Assembly (NCBI RefSeq): GCF_000585215.1
Contig: NZ_AONC01000001.1
Coordinates: forward strand, 33,545-97,544
Reading direction: 5' to 3'
Origin: Imhoffiella purpurea
Lineage (GTDB): Bacteria; Pseudomonadota; Gammaproteobacteria; Chromatiales; Chromatiaceae
DNA: 64,000 nucleotides
Positions 51,583-60,133 of the stretch are shown piece by piece. The stretch's first letter is position 1, and every line of letters starts with the position of its first letter. The translations under genes were made by a program, and so were the position numbers. The notes under the pieces are model-generated. The model saw nothing but the letters and a program-made list of their open reading frames with translations. It ran no database searches and had not been told where the DNA came from.

Positions 51583-52209
51583 ATGAATCCTGACGACCAA
51601 CAGATGGCCTCAGAAATCTCCAGCCGCCGGGCTCGTGTCGAGCGCAATACATTGGAAACCCAGATCCGGATCGAGATCGATCTGGACGGCAGCGGCCGGT
51701 CCGAGTTCCAGACCGGCGTCCATTTCCTCGATCACATGCTGGATCAGGTGGCGCGCCACGGTCTGATCGATCTCGATATCCAGGCCGTCGGCGATCTCCA
51801 TATCGACGCCCATCACACGGTCGAGGACATCGGCATCACCCTCGGCCAGGCGCTGGCCAAGGCGCTGGACGACAAGCGCGGGATCCGCCGCTACGGTCAT
51901 GCCTACGTTCCGCTGGACGAGGCGCTGTCCCGGGTGGTGATCGACCTCTCCGGGCGGCCCGGTCTGGTCTACGAGGTCGACTTCAGCCGCGCCATGATCG
52001 GGGCCTTCGACGTGGACCTGTTCGAGGAATTCTTCCACGGTCTGGTCAATCACGCCGGCATGACGCTGCACATCGACAATCTGCGCGGCACCAACGCCCA
52101 TCATCAGGCCGAGACCATCTTCAAGGCCTTCGGCCGCGCGTTGCGCATGGCCGTCGAGCCCGATCCGCGCATGGCCGGGGTTACCCCCTCGACCAAAGGG
52201 GCGCTCTAG
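51583..52209 (+). CDS. hisB: Imidazoleglycerol-phosphate dehydratase HisB (monofunctional)
   Basis: A 208-residue dehydratase catalysing the sixth step of histidine synthesis. Metal-binding His-rich motifs are present: [23 protein letters not shown] and [18 protein letters not shown]. The histidinol-phosphatase domain fused in E. coli HisB is absent, which is usual outside the enterics. Next downstream is hisA, not hisH, after only 48 bases. ATG 51583 is used; ATG 51604 is a possible shorter start. Confidence 0.96.
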   Translation: MNPDDQQMASEISSRRARVERNTLETQIRIEIDLDGSGRSEFQTGVHFLDHMLDQVARHGLIDLDIQAVGDLHIDAHHTVEDIGITLGQALAKALDDKRGIRRYGHAYVPLDEALSRVVIDLSGRPGLVYEVDFSRAMIGAFDVDLFEEFFHGLVNHAGMTLHIDNLRGTNAHHQAETIFKAFGRALRMAVEPDPRMAGVTPSTKGAL

Positions 52210-52257
52210 CCCCCTCCAACCCGATCCGATTTCCACGAACGGCGAGAGACCAATCCG

Positions 52258-52998
52258 GTGCTGTTGATCCCCGCAATCGATTTGAAGGACGGGCGCTGCG
52301 TGCGCCTGCGCCAGGGCCGCATGGACGACGAGACCATCTTCTCCGACGACCCGGTCGAGATGGCCGGCCGCTGGGTGCGCGAGGGCGCGCGTCGGCTGCA
52401 TCTGGTCGACCTCAACGGCGCCTTCGCGGGCGAGCCGGTGAACGGCGAGGCCATCCGCGGTATCGCGGCGGCCTATCCGGATCTGCCGATCCAGGTCGGC
52501 GGCGGCATTCGCGACGAGGCCACCATCGAGGCCTATCTGAATGCGGGCGTCTCCTTCTGCATCATCGGCACCCAGGCGGTCAAGGAGCCCGAGTTCGTCG
52601 CCCGCGCCTGCCGCGCCTTTCCCGGACACGTGATGGTCGGACTGGATGCCAAGGAGGGTCAGGTCGCCATCAAGGGCTGGGCCGAGATCACGCCGCACCG
52701 GGTCGAGGATCTGGCCAGGCGTTTCGAGGACGACGGCATCTCGGCCATCGTCTACACGGACATCGGGCGCGACGGCATGCTGAGCGGTCCCAACGTCGAG
52801 GCGACCCGGGCGCTGGCCGAGGCCATTCGCACGCCCGTGGTCGCCTCGGGCGGCATCACGGGGATCGAGGACATCCGCGCGCTCGCCGAGGCGGCCTCGT
52901 GCGGCATCACCGCGGCCATCACCGGGCGCGCCATCTACGAAGGGACGCTCGATTTCGCCGAGGGACAGCGGCTCGCCGACAGCCTGACCCAGCCCTGA
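52258..52998 (+). CDS. hisA: ProFAR isomerase HisA
   Basis: A 246-residue (beta-alpha)8 barrel isomerase of histidine synthesis. The opening [19 protein letters not shown] carries the first catalytic aspartate, [15 protein letters not shown] and [14 protein letters not shown] the phosphate and second aspartate regions. The start is GTG at 52258. These features distinguish it from HisF, which would begin with a different RIIPCLDV-type segment. Confidence 0.96.
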   Translation: MLLIPAIDLKDGRCVRLRQGRMDDETIFSDDPVEMAGRWVREGARRLHLVDLNGAFAGEPVNGEAIRGIAAAYPDLPIQVGGGIRDEATIEAYLNAGVSFCIIGTQAVKEPEFVARACRAFPGHVMVGLDAKEGQVAIKGWAEITPHRVEDLARRFEDDGISAIVYTDIGRDGMLSGPNVEATRALAEAIRTPVVASGGITGIEDIRALAEAASCGITAAITGRAIYEGTLDFAEGQRLADSLTQP

Positions 52999-53025
52999 TC
53001 CATGTCTTCCGGAGTACCCCCGACC

Positions 53026-53421
53026 ATGACCGATTCCTGGCTCGATACCATCAAGTGGGATGCCGATGGATTGGTTCCGGCCATCGCCCAGGAAACCGGA
53101 ACCGGCGTGATCCTCATGATGGCCTGGATGAATCGCGAGGCACTGCGTCTGACCCGCGAAACCGGTCATGCGGTCTACTGGTCGCGCTCGCGCGGTCGCT
53201 TGTGGCACAAGGGCGAAGAGTCCGGGAACCAGCAGATCGTGCACGCGATCCGCGTCGACTGCGACGCCGACGTGATCCTGATCGAGGTGGACCAGAAGGG
53301 CGGGATCGCCTGTCACACCGGGCGGCACCACTGTTTCTTCCGTCAACTGGACGCGAACGGCGACTGGGCGGAGATCGCCCCCGTGCTGCGCGATCCCGAA
53401 GCCATCTATCGCAAGTCCTGA
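53026..53421 (+). CDS. hisI: Phosphoribosyl-AMP cyclohydrolase HisI
   Basis: A 131-residue zinc enzyme opening the adenine ring of phosphoribosyl-AMP. Signature segments are VLMMAWMN-type [30 protein letters not shown] and the zinc cysteines in [15 protein letters not shown] and [13 protein letters not shown] 53026 has GGAG at 53011-53014; ATG 53002 would add eight residues. It follows hisA directly, where hisF would be expected. Confidence 0.95.
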   Translation: MTDSWLDTIKWDADGLVPAIAQETGTGVILMMAWMNREALRLTRETGHAVYWSRSRGRLWHKGEESGNQQIVHAIRVDCDADVILIEVDQKGGIACHTGRHHCFFRQLDANGDWAEIAPVLRDPEAIYRKS

Positions 53422-53437
53422 GCGGGGCCTTACAGAT

Positions 53438-53755
53438 ATGACCGATACATTGACGCGCCTGGCCGCCGTTCTCGAGGAGCGTAAGGCCGCGGATCCGGAG
53501 TCCTCCTATGTGGCCAAGCTCTATTCGAAGGGCCTGGACGCCATCCTCAAGAAGGTGGGCGAAGAGGCGACCGAGACCGTGATGGCGGCCAAGGATGGGG
53601 TGCCCGACAAGATCGTGTACGAGGTCGCAGATTTATGGTTCCACACTCTGGTACTCTTGGCCCACCAGAATCTGGGTCCCGAGTCGGTGCTGGCCGAGCT
53701 GGATCGGCGCTTCGGTCTGTCCGGTCTGGAGGAAAAGGCCCGTCGCGCCAAGTGA
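53438..53755 (+). CDS. hisE: Phosphoribosyl-ATP pyrophosphatase HisE
   Basis: A 105-residue MazG-fold enzyme hydrolysing phosphoribosyl-ATP. Metal-binding [11 protein letters not shown] and [16 protein letters not shown] are intact, as is [18 protein letters not shown] near the start. It is separate from HisI, and 16 bases after it. tatA follows 189 bases later, a common gammaproteobacterial neighbour order. Confidence 0.95.
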   Translation: MTDTLTRLAAVLEERKAADPESSYVAKLYSKGLDAILKKVGEEATETVMAAKDGVPDKIVYEVADLWFHTLVLLAHQNLGPESVLAELDRRFGLSGLEEKARRAK

Positions 53756-53944
53756 TACCCGAATGCCAGTAGCGATTACGCGCCTTGATAGAGTAGTATT
53801 ACGCAATGGTTGCGGAAGGCCCCGGTCGCCTCTCTGTGCCCGAACCCGCTAGGATGGCCTCGTACGGGCGTGACCGATAGGTCTTCCGATCTACACTGAA
53901 CGACAATCGACCGCCGCCGACCCTCGGCGGCCCGGAGATATAGC

Positions 53945-54181
53945 ATGGGTGCGGGTGGAATCAGTATCTGGCAACTGCTGATCATTCTTGTGATCGTGGT
54001 GCTGCTGTTCGGGACCAAGCGTTTGAAGAGCATCGGCTCCGACCTCGGAAGCGCCGTCAAGGGCTTTCGTAGCGCCATGTCCCAGCAGGAATCCGCCGAG
54101 GAGGTGGAGGCCAAGCGCGACGATTCGGCCTCGCCGTCCGAGTCCGCGAAACCCAGGTCGGAGGATCGTCCGCACGTTTGA
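53945..54181 (+). CDS. tatA: Sec-independent protein translocase subunit TatA
   Basis: A 78-residue protein. A short N-terminal membrane helix ([18 protein letters not shown]) is followed by the [20 protein letters not shown] amphipathic helix, then an acidic tail. The FG pair and GSAVKGF are TatA-like. It forms the oligomeric channel element for export of folded twin-arginine proteins. No tatB follows. Confidence 0.94.
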   Translation: MGAGGISIWQLLIILVIVVLLFGTKRLKSIGSDLGSAVKGFRSAMSQQESAEEVEAKRDDSASPSESAKPRSEDRPHV

Positions 54182-54407
54182 GTCCGTCCCGGCGGCGCCC
54201 GCTTGACGCGCCTCCTTCGTTTCTGCCCCGGTAGCGCCGCTGTCGGGTGTCTCTAGGGGGTGCGCTCTGGCGGTGTTGGCGGGGATGAGGATGCGACAGC
54301 CGCGATCGGTGGTTCGGGCATCCAGATCCTAGCCCGTGCCCGGCCGTCGAGCGAATCCCGACGAGCCTCCGCATCCACGGCAGCCTCCAACCGAAAGAGC
54401 CATATCC

Positions 54408-55556
54408 ATGCCCTCCGCCATGCAGCCCGACGATCCGGGCGCCGAACAGCCCTTCATTTCCCATCTGGTCGAGCTGCGCGATCGCATGATCCGCATGCTG
54501 ATCGCGGTCGGCGTGGTCGTGCTCCTGGTGTTCCCCTTCGCCAACGGTCTCTACTCCTACGTTGCGGCCCCGCTGCTGGCGCAGCTGCCCGAAGGCAACA
54601 CCATGATCGCCACCCAGGTGGCGTCCCCCTTTCTGACCCCGTTCAAGCTGGCCTTGGTGGCGGCGGTGTTCCTGGCCATGCCCTATCTGCTCTATCAGGT
54701 CTGGGCCTTCGTCGCGCCGGGACTCTATCAGCACGAGAAGCGTCTCGCCGTGCCCCTGCTGGTTTCGAGCATCCTGCTCTTCTACGTGGGCATGGCTTTC
54801 GCCTATTTCGTGGTCTTCCCGCTGGTCTTCGGCTTCATGGCCGGGACGACGCCGGCGGGGGTCGAGATGATGACCGACATCTCGGCCTATCTGGATTTCG
54901 TGCTGACGCTCTTCTTCGCCTTCGGCCTGGCCTTCGAGATTCCCATCGCCACCATTCTGCTGGTGGCCATCGGCGCGGTGACGCCCGAGGCCCTGGCGCG
55001 CAAGCGACCCTATGTCATCGTCGGGGTCTTCGTCGTCGGCATGCTGCTGACGCCTCCCGACGTCATCTCGCAGACGCTGCTGGCCGTTCCCATGTGGCTG
55101 CTGTTCGAACTCGGGATCGTCGCCTCGCGCATCCTGCTGCGTCATCGTGAGAAGGATTCGGGGATATCGCCGGCTGGAGCTCCGACATCCGCCAGCCCCC
55201 CCACGCCGAAGCCAGGTGCGACACCTGCGCCAAACTCGGATGCGCCTGTCGGCGGCGAGTTGAGCCCCAGGTCCGGCTCCGAGGATGGTTGGCATCCCAT
55301 GTCCGATGAGGAGATGGAGGCCGAGCTGGATCTGATCGACGCGGAAGAGGTGGAGATCCCCAAGCCGGCGACGGTGACGAAACCGGTCGCCGCATCCGTC
55401 AACGGCGTCGAAGAGAAGATTCTCCGGGCCAACCGGCTGCGCGAGCTGGACAACGAGTTCGCGGCGCGTCAGGTGCTCTACGAGGTGTTGGAAGAAGGGG
55501 ACGCGGATCAGCGTCGGGTCGCTCGCAACATACTGCGTCAGCTCGACGAGGGCTGA
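54408..55556 (+). CDS. tatC: Twin-arginine translocase subunit TatC with long cytoplasmic tail
   Basis: A 382-residue protein. Residues 12-248 are a normal six-helix TatC core: [16 protein letters not shown] binds the signal peptide, [12 protein letters not shown] includes the conserved glutamate region, and [14 protein letters not shown] closes it. Residues 250-382 form a tail not found in E. coli TatC (about 258 residues): a Pro/Ala/Ser linker, an acidic stretch at 300-318, and a 45-residue helical end (about 336-380) like the C-terminal FimV domain ([20 protein letters not shown]). The tail should be cytoplasmic. The 226-base gap before it contains no recognisable tatB. Confidence 0.93.
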   Translation: MPSAMQPDDPGAEQPFISHLVELRDRMIRMLIAVGVVVLLVFPFANGLYSYVAAPLLAQLPEGNTMIATQVASPFLTPFKLALVAAVFLAMPYLLYQVWAFVAPGLYQHEKRLAVPLLVSSILLFYVGMAFAYFVVFPLVFGFMAGTTPAGVEMMTDISAYLDFVLTLFFAFGLAFEIPIATILLVAIGAVTPEALARKRPYVIVGVFVVGMLLTPPDVISQTLLAVPMWLLFELGIVASRILLRHREKDSGISPAGAPTSASPPTPKPGATPAPNSDAPVGGELSPRSGSEDGWHPMSDEEMEAELDLIDAEEVEIPKPATVTKPVAASVNGVEEKILRANRLRELDNEFAARQVLYEVLEEGDADQRRVARNILRQLDEG

Positions 55557-55629
55557 GCGGATCTGTATTCATTGCGTGAACAGAGTTCCACTTTCCCCGT
55601 CGCATCCAGAATCTATGCGTTTATTGCTT

Positions 55630-55660
55630 CTATCAATGCCTAGCCTGGGCTACTATCAAT
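55630..55660. promoter_or_regulatory. Possible operator upstream of the LysR-type gene
   Basis: CTATCAAT occurs as a direct repeat at 55630-55637 and 55653-55660, enclosing the palindrome TAGCC-TG-GGCTA (55641-55652). It lies 26 bases before the GTG start, in an AT-richer stretch, as an autoregulatory site might. This is a positional inference. Confidence 0.35.
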
Positions 55661-55685
55661 CGTCATCATTGGGCGAAGGATAGGT

Positions 55686-56669
55686 GTGACCGTGGGTGCA
55701 GGATCTCAGATTCATTACAAACAGAATCGCCTCAAACAGCTGAGGGCCTTCTGTCATGCGGCGCGCACCGGCAGCGTCAGTGCCGCGGCGGAAAAGATCT
55801 TTCTCAGTCAGCCGACCGTTTCACTGCAGATCCAGGCATTGGAACGCGAGTTCGGTACCGTGCTCTTCGAGCGGCGAGGCCCCAAGATCAAGCTGACCCC
55901 CGAGGGGGATCTGCTGTTCCAGATGGCCGAACCGCTCGTCGAGGGCATGGACAAGCTCCACGAGACCTTCGCGACGCAATGTGGCCGGGTGGATCAGGGG
56001 GTGCTCAACATCGCCGCGGGCGAGTCGACCATTCTCTATATTCTGCCCGGTCCGGTGCAGGCGTTCGTCGATCAATATCCAGGGATCGAGCTCAAGCTCC
56101 ACAACGTGACCGGGCGCGATGGCCTGGCGATGCTGCGGGCCGATGAGGTCGATCTCGCCGTGGGCTCCATGATGGAGGTCCCGGACGACATCAGTTATCG
56201 ACCTTTCGTCACCTATCAGCCGACCCTGATCACGCCCAAGGATCATCCGCTCGCCGACAGGACGTCGGTCACGCTCGAAGATATCGCGCCCTACGGACTC
56301 ATCCTGCCGCCGCGTCATCTGAGCACCTGGCGGATGGTGGACCTTGTGTTCAAGCAGCACAATCTGGGCTACCGGGTCACCATGGAGGCGGGTGGCTGGG
56401 AGGTCATCAAGAAGTACGTCGAGCTTGGTCTCGGCATCTCGATCGTGACCGACGTCTGTCTCACAGGGACAGAGAATCTGGGGGTCATCCCCATCGGGCA
56501 GTATTTCCCCAAGCGCAGCTACGGCATCGTGCAGCGCCGTGGGAAGTTCCTGTCACCTCAGACCAAGTGTTTCATCAAGACGCTGGATCGGGCATTCGCG
56601 GATCGGGTCGTGGAGCCACAACCCCAAACCGTCGGCGACGCCGAATGGGAAGATGCATTTCTGGGCTGA
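55686..56669 (+). CDS. LysR-type regulator, CysB-like
   Basis: A 327-residue regulator with an N-terminal winged helix-turn-helix (residues about 12-72, SVSAAAEKIFLSQPTVSLQ) and a two-lobe effector domain. AAGESTILYILPGPVQAF at the hinge resembles the effector-binding entry of CysB-type proteins, which sense N-acetylserine or sulfate state, but this likeness is loose. The start is GTG with AAGGA upstream. The next gene is 193 bases away, and the target is unknown. Confidence 0.85.
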   Translation: MTVGAGSQIHYKQNRLKQLRAFCHAARTGSVSAAAEKIFLSQPTVSLQIQALEREFGTVLFERRGPKIKLTPEGDLLFQMAEPLVEGMDKLHETFATQCGRVDQGVLNIAAGESTILYILPGPVQAFVDQYPGIELKLHNVTGRDGLAMLRADEVDLAVGSMMEVPDDISYRPFVTYQPTLITPKDHPLADRTSVTLEDIAPYGLILPPRHLSTWRMVDLVFKQHNLGYRVTMEAGGWEVIKKYVELGLGISIVTDVCLTGTENLGVIPIGQYFPKRSYGIVQRRGKFLSPQTKCFIKTLDRAFADRVVEPQPQTVGDAEWEDAFLG

Positions 56670-56862
56670 GAATCTCCGAAATCATCACTGACGCCAAGCC
56701 TCGGGGAGCGCTGACGCGCTCCACGCCGGACGGCGAACCGACGGTTGAGTTCCCGCATATCGGACGTGTGCCAGGCCTGCTCGTGCGGGCGGACTTAGCC
56801 GTCGCCTATCGTTCACTCACTCTAGTACTCGCAAACGAAAAAGGCTTGTTGAAACCTATCCT

Positions 56863-57234
56863 ATGGACCTGACAAAACGAATTGGCCAACGCCTGCGCGC
56901 GGCCCGACAGGAGCAGAAGCTCAGTCTCTCCGATCTCTCCGGTCGCACGAACTCCCTCTCCAAGTCTCGCATCAGCAACTACGAGCAAGGAATTCGCCGG
57001 ATGGGGCTGGAGGAGGCCCATGAGTTGTCGGTCGCTCTCGGGACTGTGACCCCAACCTATCTGCTATGCCTGGACGACAAGGATCCATTGTCTCCTCAGG
57101 AGCGTCAGCTGGTGGAGTTCTTCCGCCAGACCGACGAGCGCGGACAGGCGACCCTCTTGAAACTTGCCGAGGCCGAGACGGAACTCGGGGCATTGCCCGA
57201 GGCCGCCAACGAGGACGAGGCGCCCGAGTCCTGA
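56863..57234 (+). CDS. XRE-family transcriptional regulator
   Basis: A 123-residue protein with a Cro/CI-type helix-turn-helix at about 8-62 (IGQRLRAARQEQKLSLSDLS, SKSRISNYEQGIRRMGLEEA) and a helical, acidic C-terminal part (about 75-110). There is no sensory domain beyond this. It is followed by a perfect hairpin terminator. No linked target is evident. Confidence 0.85.
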   Translation: MDLTKRIGQRLRAARQEQKLSLSDLSGRTNSLSKSRISNYEQGIRRMGLEEAHELSVALGTVTPTYLLCLDDKDPLSPQERQLVEFFRQTDERGQATLLKLAEAETELGALPEAANEDEAPES

Positions 57235-57289
57235 CACAGGCTCTATCGGGTCTAGGTAGGCCCTAGGTCGGAACCGACGATCCGTATTC

Positions 57290-57315
57290 GGAAACACCAC
57301 GTTCGTGGTGTTTCC
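57290..57315. terminator. Hairpin terminator between convergent XRE and Cache genes
   Basis: GGAAACACCAC (57290-57300) pairs exactly with GTGGTGTTTCC (57305-57315) around a four-base loop, followed by TTCTC. It can serve both converging genes. Confidence 0.7.
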
Positions 57316-57358
57316 TTCTCGCGCTTCTCGGCCAAGGTGCCGTCGGGCGCACGAACCA

Positions 57359-57817
57359 TTACTTGTAGGCGCCGACCCCGCAGAAGAAGCCCGCATCATT
57401 GATCATGACATAGCTGGTCTTCTCGCGGATCTCGTCCGAGCCCGGATAGGGCCATTTGTAGTCGACCCAACCCGCGCCGGAGGTCTTGGCGACCTCGATC
57501 ATGTCCTGGAAGAGCGCGTCTCCGTACTTGTTGAAATCGAACAGGTTCTTGCCGATCAGCTCGGGCTTCATGGCATGGGAGAGCATGACGCCGTCCATAT
57601 CCATGCAGAAGACGTAGAGATCCTTGTCCTTGAAGCCGCCGTCGTTCGCGGAGAAAGCGGCGAACGCCTCCTCCTTGCCCATCTCGTTGACGGCTGCCCG
57701 GGCCTTCTGCGACATGGCCTTGGCCTCGTCCGGGGTGGCCATGTCCGCGGCCAGTGCGAGGCTGACTGAGCCGCACAGCAGGGCTGCGGCGGCGATGGCG
57801 ATCAGTCTGGAAAACAT
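57359..57817 (-). CDS. Periplasmic single-Cache domain protein
   Basis: A 152-residue exported protein. The signal peptide ends near residue 23 (SLALAADM), and the rest is one sCache_2-type domain, seen in DLYVFCMDMDGVMLSHAMKP, GKNLFDFNKYGDALFQDMIE and GAGWVDYKWPYPGSDEIREK. Such free-standing Cache proteins bind small ligands in the periplasm, and some pair with sensor kinases or chemoreceptors. No partner lies adjacent. Confidence 0.9.
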   Translation of the reverse strand: MFSRLIAIAAAALLCGSVSLALAADMATPDEAKAMSQKARAAVNEMGKEEAFAAFSANDGGFKDKDLYVFCMDMDGVMLSHAMKPELIGKNLFDFNKYGDALFQDMIEVAKTSGAGWVDYKWPYPGSDEIREKTSYVMINDAGFFCGVGAYK

Positions 57818-57977
57818 GCGGGTTTCTCCTCGTCATTGTTATATGCGCCTCGGGCGATACCCGAAGACCGGCCGACCTTATTACAAATGGCGGGGCAGAT
57901 CCACCCCGTAGAGGCGTCAGCTTCGCGTGTCCGGTCGGGATCGAGTCTGCGGACGCCGGCTCCGGCCGGGGCTGGAT

Positions 57978-59021
57978 TCAGCAGATCCGGGGCAGCTGCT
58001 CGCCGGCCAGCCAGTCGACGATCCGGCTTCCGCCGAACCGGGTCTCCATCTGCACGAAATGCATGGGATCCTCGACGACTTCGCCGATGATCGCCGATTC
58101 GGCACCCAAGGGGTGGGCGCGCATGGCCGACAGGAGACTTTCGGCGCGTTCGCCTGGGCAGATGGCGATGAGCTTGCCCTCGTTGGCGACATAGAGCGGG
58201 TCGAGTCCCAGAAGCTCGCAGGCGGCGCTCACCTCGGCCGCGACCGGTATGCGCTCTTCGCGGATCTGCATGCCGACGCCCGATTGGAATGCCAATTCGT
58301 TCAGGGTCGTCGCCAGTCCTCCCCGGGTCGGGTCGCGCAGACAGTGGATCTCGGGCACGGCGGCGACCATGGCCGCGACCAGATCATGCAGCGCGGCCGT
58401 GTCCGAGCGGATCTCGGTCGCGAAACCCAGGTTTTCCCGTTTGGAGAGGATGGCGACTCCGTGATCGCCGATGCTCCCGCTCACCAGGATGGCATCGCCC
58501 GGCCGCGCCAGTTCGCCCGAGATCCGGATTCCGTCCGGTACCACGCCGATGCCCGTGGTCGTGATGAAGACGCCGTCGCCCTTGCCGCGCTCGACCACCT
58601 TGGTGTCTCCCGTGACGATTGGAACCCCGGCGGCCTGCGCCGCTTCGCCCATGCTCCGGACGATACGGAGCAGATCCCTGAGCGGGAATCCCTCTTCCAG
58701 GACGAAGCCCGCTGAGAGATAGAGCGGGCGCGCGCCAGCCATGGCGACGTCGTTGATGGTTCCGTGCACGGACAGACAGCCGATGTCCCCTCCCGGAAAG
58801 AACAGCGGGGAGATGACATGGCCGTCGGTGCTCATGACCAGTCTTCCCGGTGGAGGCGAGAAGAGTGCCTGGTCGTTGCCCTGGGCCAGCAAGGGGTTCT
58901 CCAGGGATGGCTGGAAGACCTCGGCGATGAGCTGTGCCATGGCCCGGCCGCCGGAGCCATGGCTCATATCCACGGCGCCCTGTTTCAGGTCGAGTCGGAG
59001 GGGGAAGCGTTGGTCTGTCAT
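57978..59021 (-). CDS. hypE: Hydrogenase maturation protein HypE
   Basis: A 347-residue AIR-synthase-fold protein. MSHGSGGRAMAQLIAEVFQP is the family N-terminus, GDTKVVERGKGDGVFITTTG a nucleotide-binding segment, and the chain ends PRIC, the C-terminal cysteine that carries the thiocarboxamide later dehydrated to thiocyanate. HypE supplies the cyanide ligands of the [NiFe] site with HypF. It lies about 35 kb from hupK-hypC-hypD and on the other strand; hypF is not in the window. The ATG at 59021 matches the family start. Confidence 0.95.
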   Translation of the reverse strand: MTDQRFPLRLDLKQGAVDMSHGSGGRAMAQLIAEVFQPSLENPLLAQGNDQALFSPPPGRLVMSTDGHVISPLFFPGGDIGCLSVHGTINDVAMAGARPLYLSAGFVLEEGFPLRDLLRIVRSMGEAAQAAGVPIVTGDTKVVERGKGDGVFITTTGIGVVPDGIRISGELARPGDAILVSGSIGDHGVAILSKRENLGFATEIRSDTAALHDLVAAMVAAVPEIHCLRDPTRGGLATTLNELAFQSGVGMQIREERIPVAAEVSAACELLGLDPLYVANEGKLIAICPGERAESLLSAMRAHPLGAESAIIGEVVEDPMHFVQMETRFGGSRIVDWLAGEQLPRIC

Positions 59022-59149
59022 GGTGCGTCCTGATCGAGAGATTGATTCCTGTCCGGGGCATGATCCGGTCCTGGAGCGGCTGGCTCGGTCGCAATCTGCC
59101 AGCCGCTCGAGGCCGGTGCAAGTCGTCTTCTTCGGCCGGGAATAGGCGA

Positions 59150-60133
59150 TCAATCGGTGTTTCGAAGGCCCGTCTCCATTGCTTCCTTGCTACTGGAGAC
59201 CACGCGGTCGCGCCCCCCGGTCTTGGCGCGGTAGAGCAGGGTGTCGGCGCGCTTGATGAGCGATTCCGGGTCGTCGTCCGGTGCGAGTTCCGTTACGCCG
59301 ATACTGGCCGAGATGCGGACCTCCTCGGTGCAAGGCCGTAAGGTTCCGATACGCTCGCGCAGACGCTCGGCGACCTTGGTGGCTTCCGGCAGCGCGGCGT
59401 CCTGCATGAAGAGGATGAATTCCTCGCCGCCGAAACGCCCCGACAGGTCCACGGCGCGCAGCTGGGAGACCAGGAGGGAGGCGACGGCGATCAGGGCCGA
59501 ATCGCCGCCGACGTGTCCGAAGCGGTCGTTGATGTCCTTGAAATGGTCGAGGTCGATCATCAGGAGCGACAGCGCGTGGCCGCGGCTCTGAGAGTGCTCG
59601 ATGCTCAGTCGCAGACGCTCCATGAAATAGCGTCGATTGGCGATCCCGGTCAGCGGGTCGGTGCGTGCCAGCTTCTCGGCGCGCGCATTGACCGCTCGGA
59701 GATCCTGGTTGGTCTTGCGCAGGTCGCGGACCAGACGCGACATCTCGATCGCCAGATGACCCATGCGCTCGACGACGTCGCTTTCCTCCGAGTCGGCCGG
59801 TTCGCCGATCAGCAGGCTTCCATCGCCGACCCGGTAGGTCTGGAAGAGAAAGGTCTCGTCCGATCGGCGGTCGATCAGCACATGGCTGATCCCGGTGCGG
59901 CGCGGAATGCCCGGCTCGAGATCCAGTGAGTCGCCCATGCTGCCGGCGAAGAGCTTGGTCATGGGCTCGCCGCTGAGCTGGTTGAATCCGGCGAAGCGCG
60001 AGCGGAAGGCGACGTTGCAGTCCCTGATGCGGCCCGTCGGGTCGAGCTCGACCACCAGCAGGCGTCCCGAGCCCATGACGTAGCGATTCAGCGCCCACAG
60101 CAGATCCTGTTCTTTGTCCTGTGCGTCGCTCAT
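59150..60133 (-). CDS. PAS-like/GGDEF diguanylate cyclase coupled to a B12-binding protein
   Basis: A 327-residue protein. Residues about 10-115 look like a PAS-type sensory domain (LLVVELDPTGRIRDCNVAF), followed by a signalling helix (about 120-157) and a GGDEF domain. The active-site motif is G235-G-E-E-F239, and an inhibitory RxxD site lies at 226-229, five residues before it, so both synthesis of c-di-GMP and product feedback are expected. TDPLTGIANRRYF and DLDHFKDINDRFGH are intact. Its start overlaps the stop of the B12-binding gene as ATGA. The protein has no membrane segment. Confidence 0.93.
   Translation of the reverse strand: MSDAQDKEQDLLWALNRYVMGSGRLLVVELDPTGRIRDCNVAFRSRFAGFNQLSGEPMTKLFAGSMGDSLDLEPGIPRRTGISHVLIDRRSDETFLFQTYRVGDGSLLIGEPADSEESDVVERMGHLAIEMSRLVRDLRKTNQDLRAVNARAEKLARTDPLTGIANRRYFMERLRLSIEHSQSRGHALSLLMIDLDHFKDINDRFGHVGGDSALIAVASLLVSQLRAVDLSGRFGGEEFILFMQDAALPEATKVAERLRERIGTLRPCTEEVRISASIGVTELAPDDDPESLIKRADTLLYRAKTGGRDRVVSSSKEAMETGLRNTD

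Noticed and set aside
52210..52257. A possible hisH remnant between hisB and hisA
   Set aside because: Only 48 bases are present, too short to hold any meaningful part of the gene.
54182..54407. A possible decayed tatB between tatA and tatC
   Set aside because: No membrane-helix or TatB-like coding could be read in any plus-strand frame of this gap.
56705..56722. Small GGAGCGC/GCGCTCC hairpin after the LysR gene
   Set aside because: Seven pairs without a T-run in a G+C-rich region; not strong enough to call a terminator.
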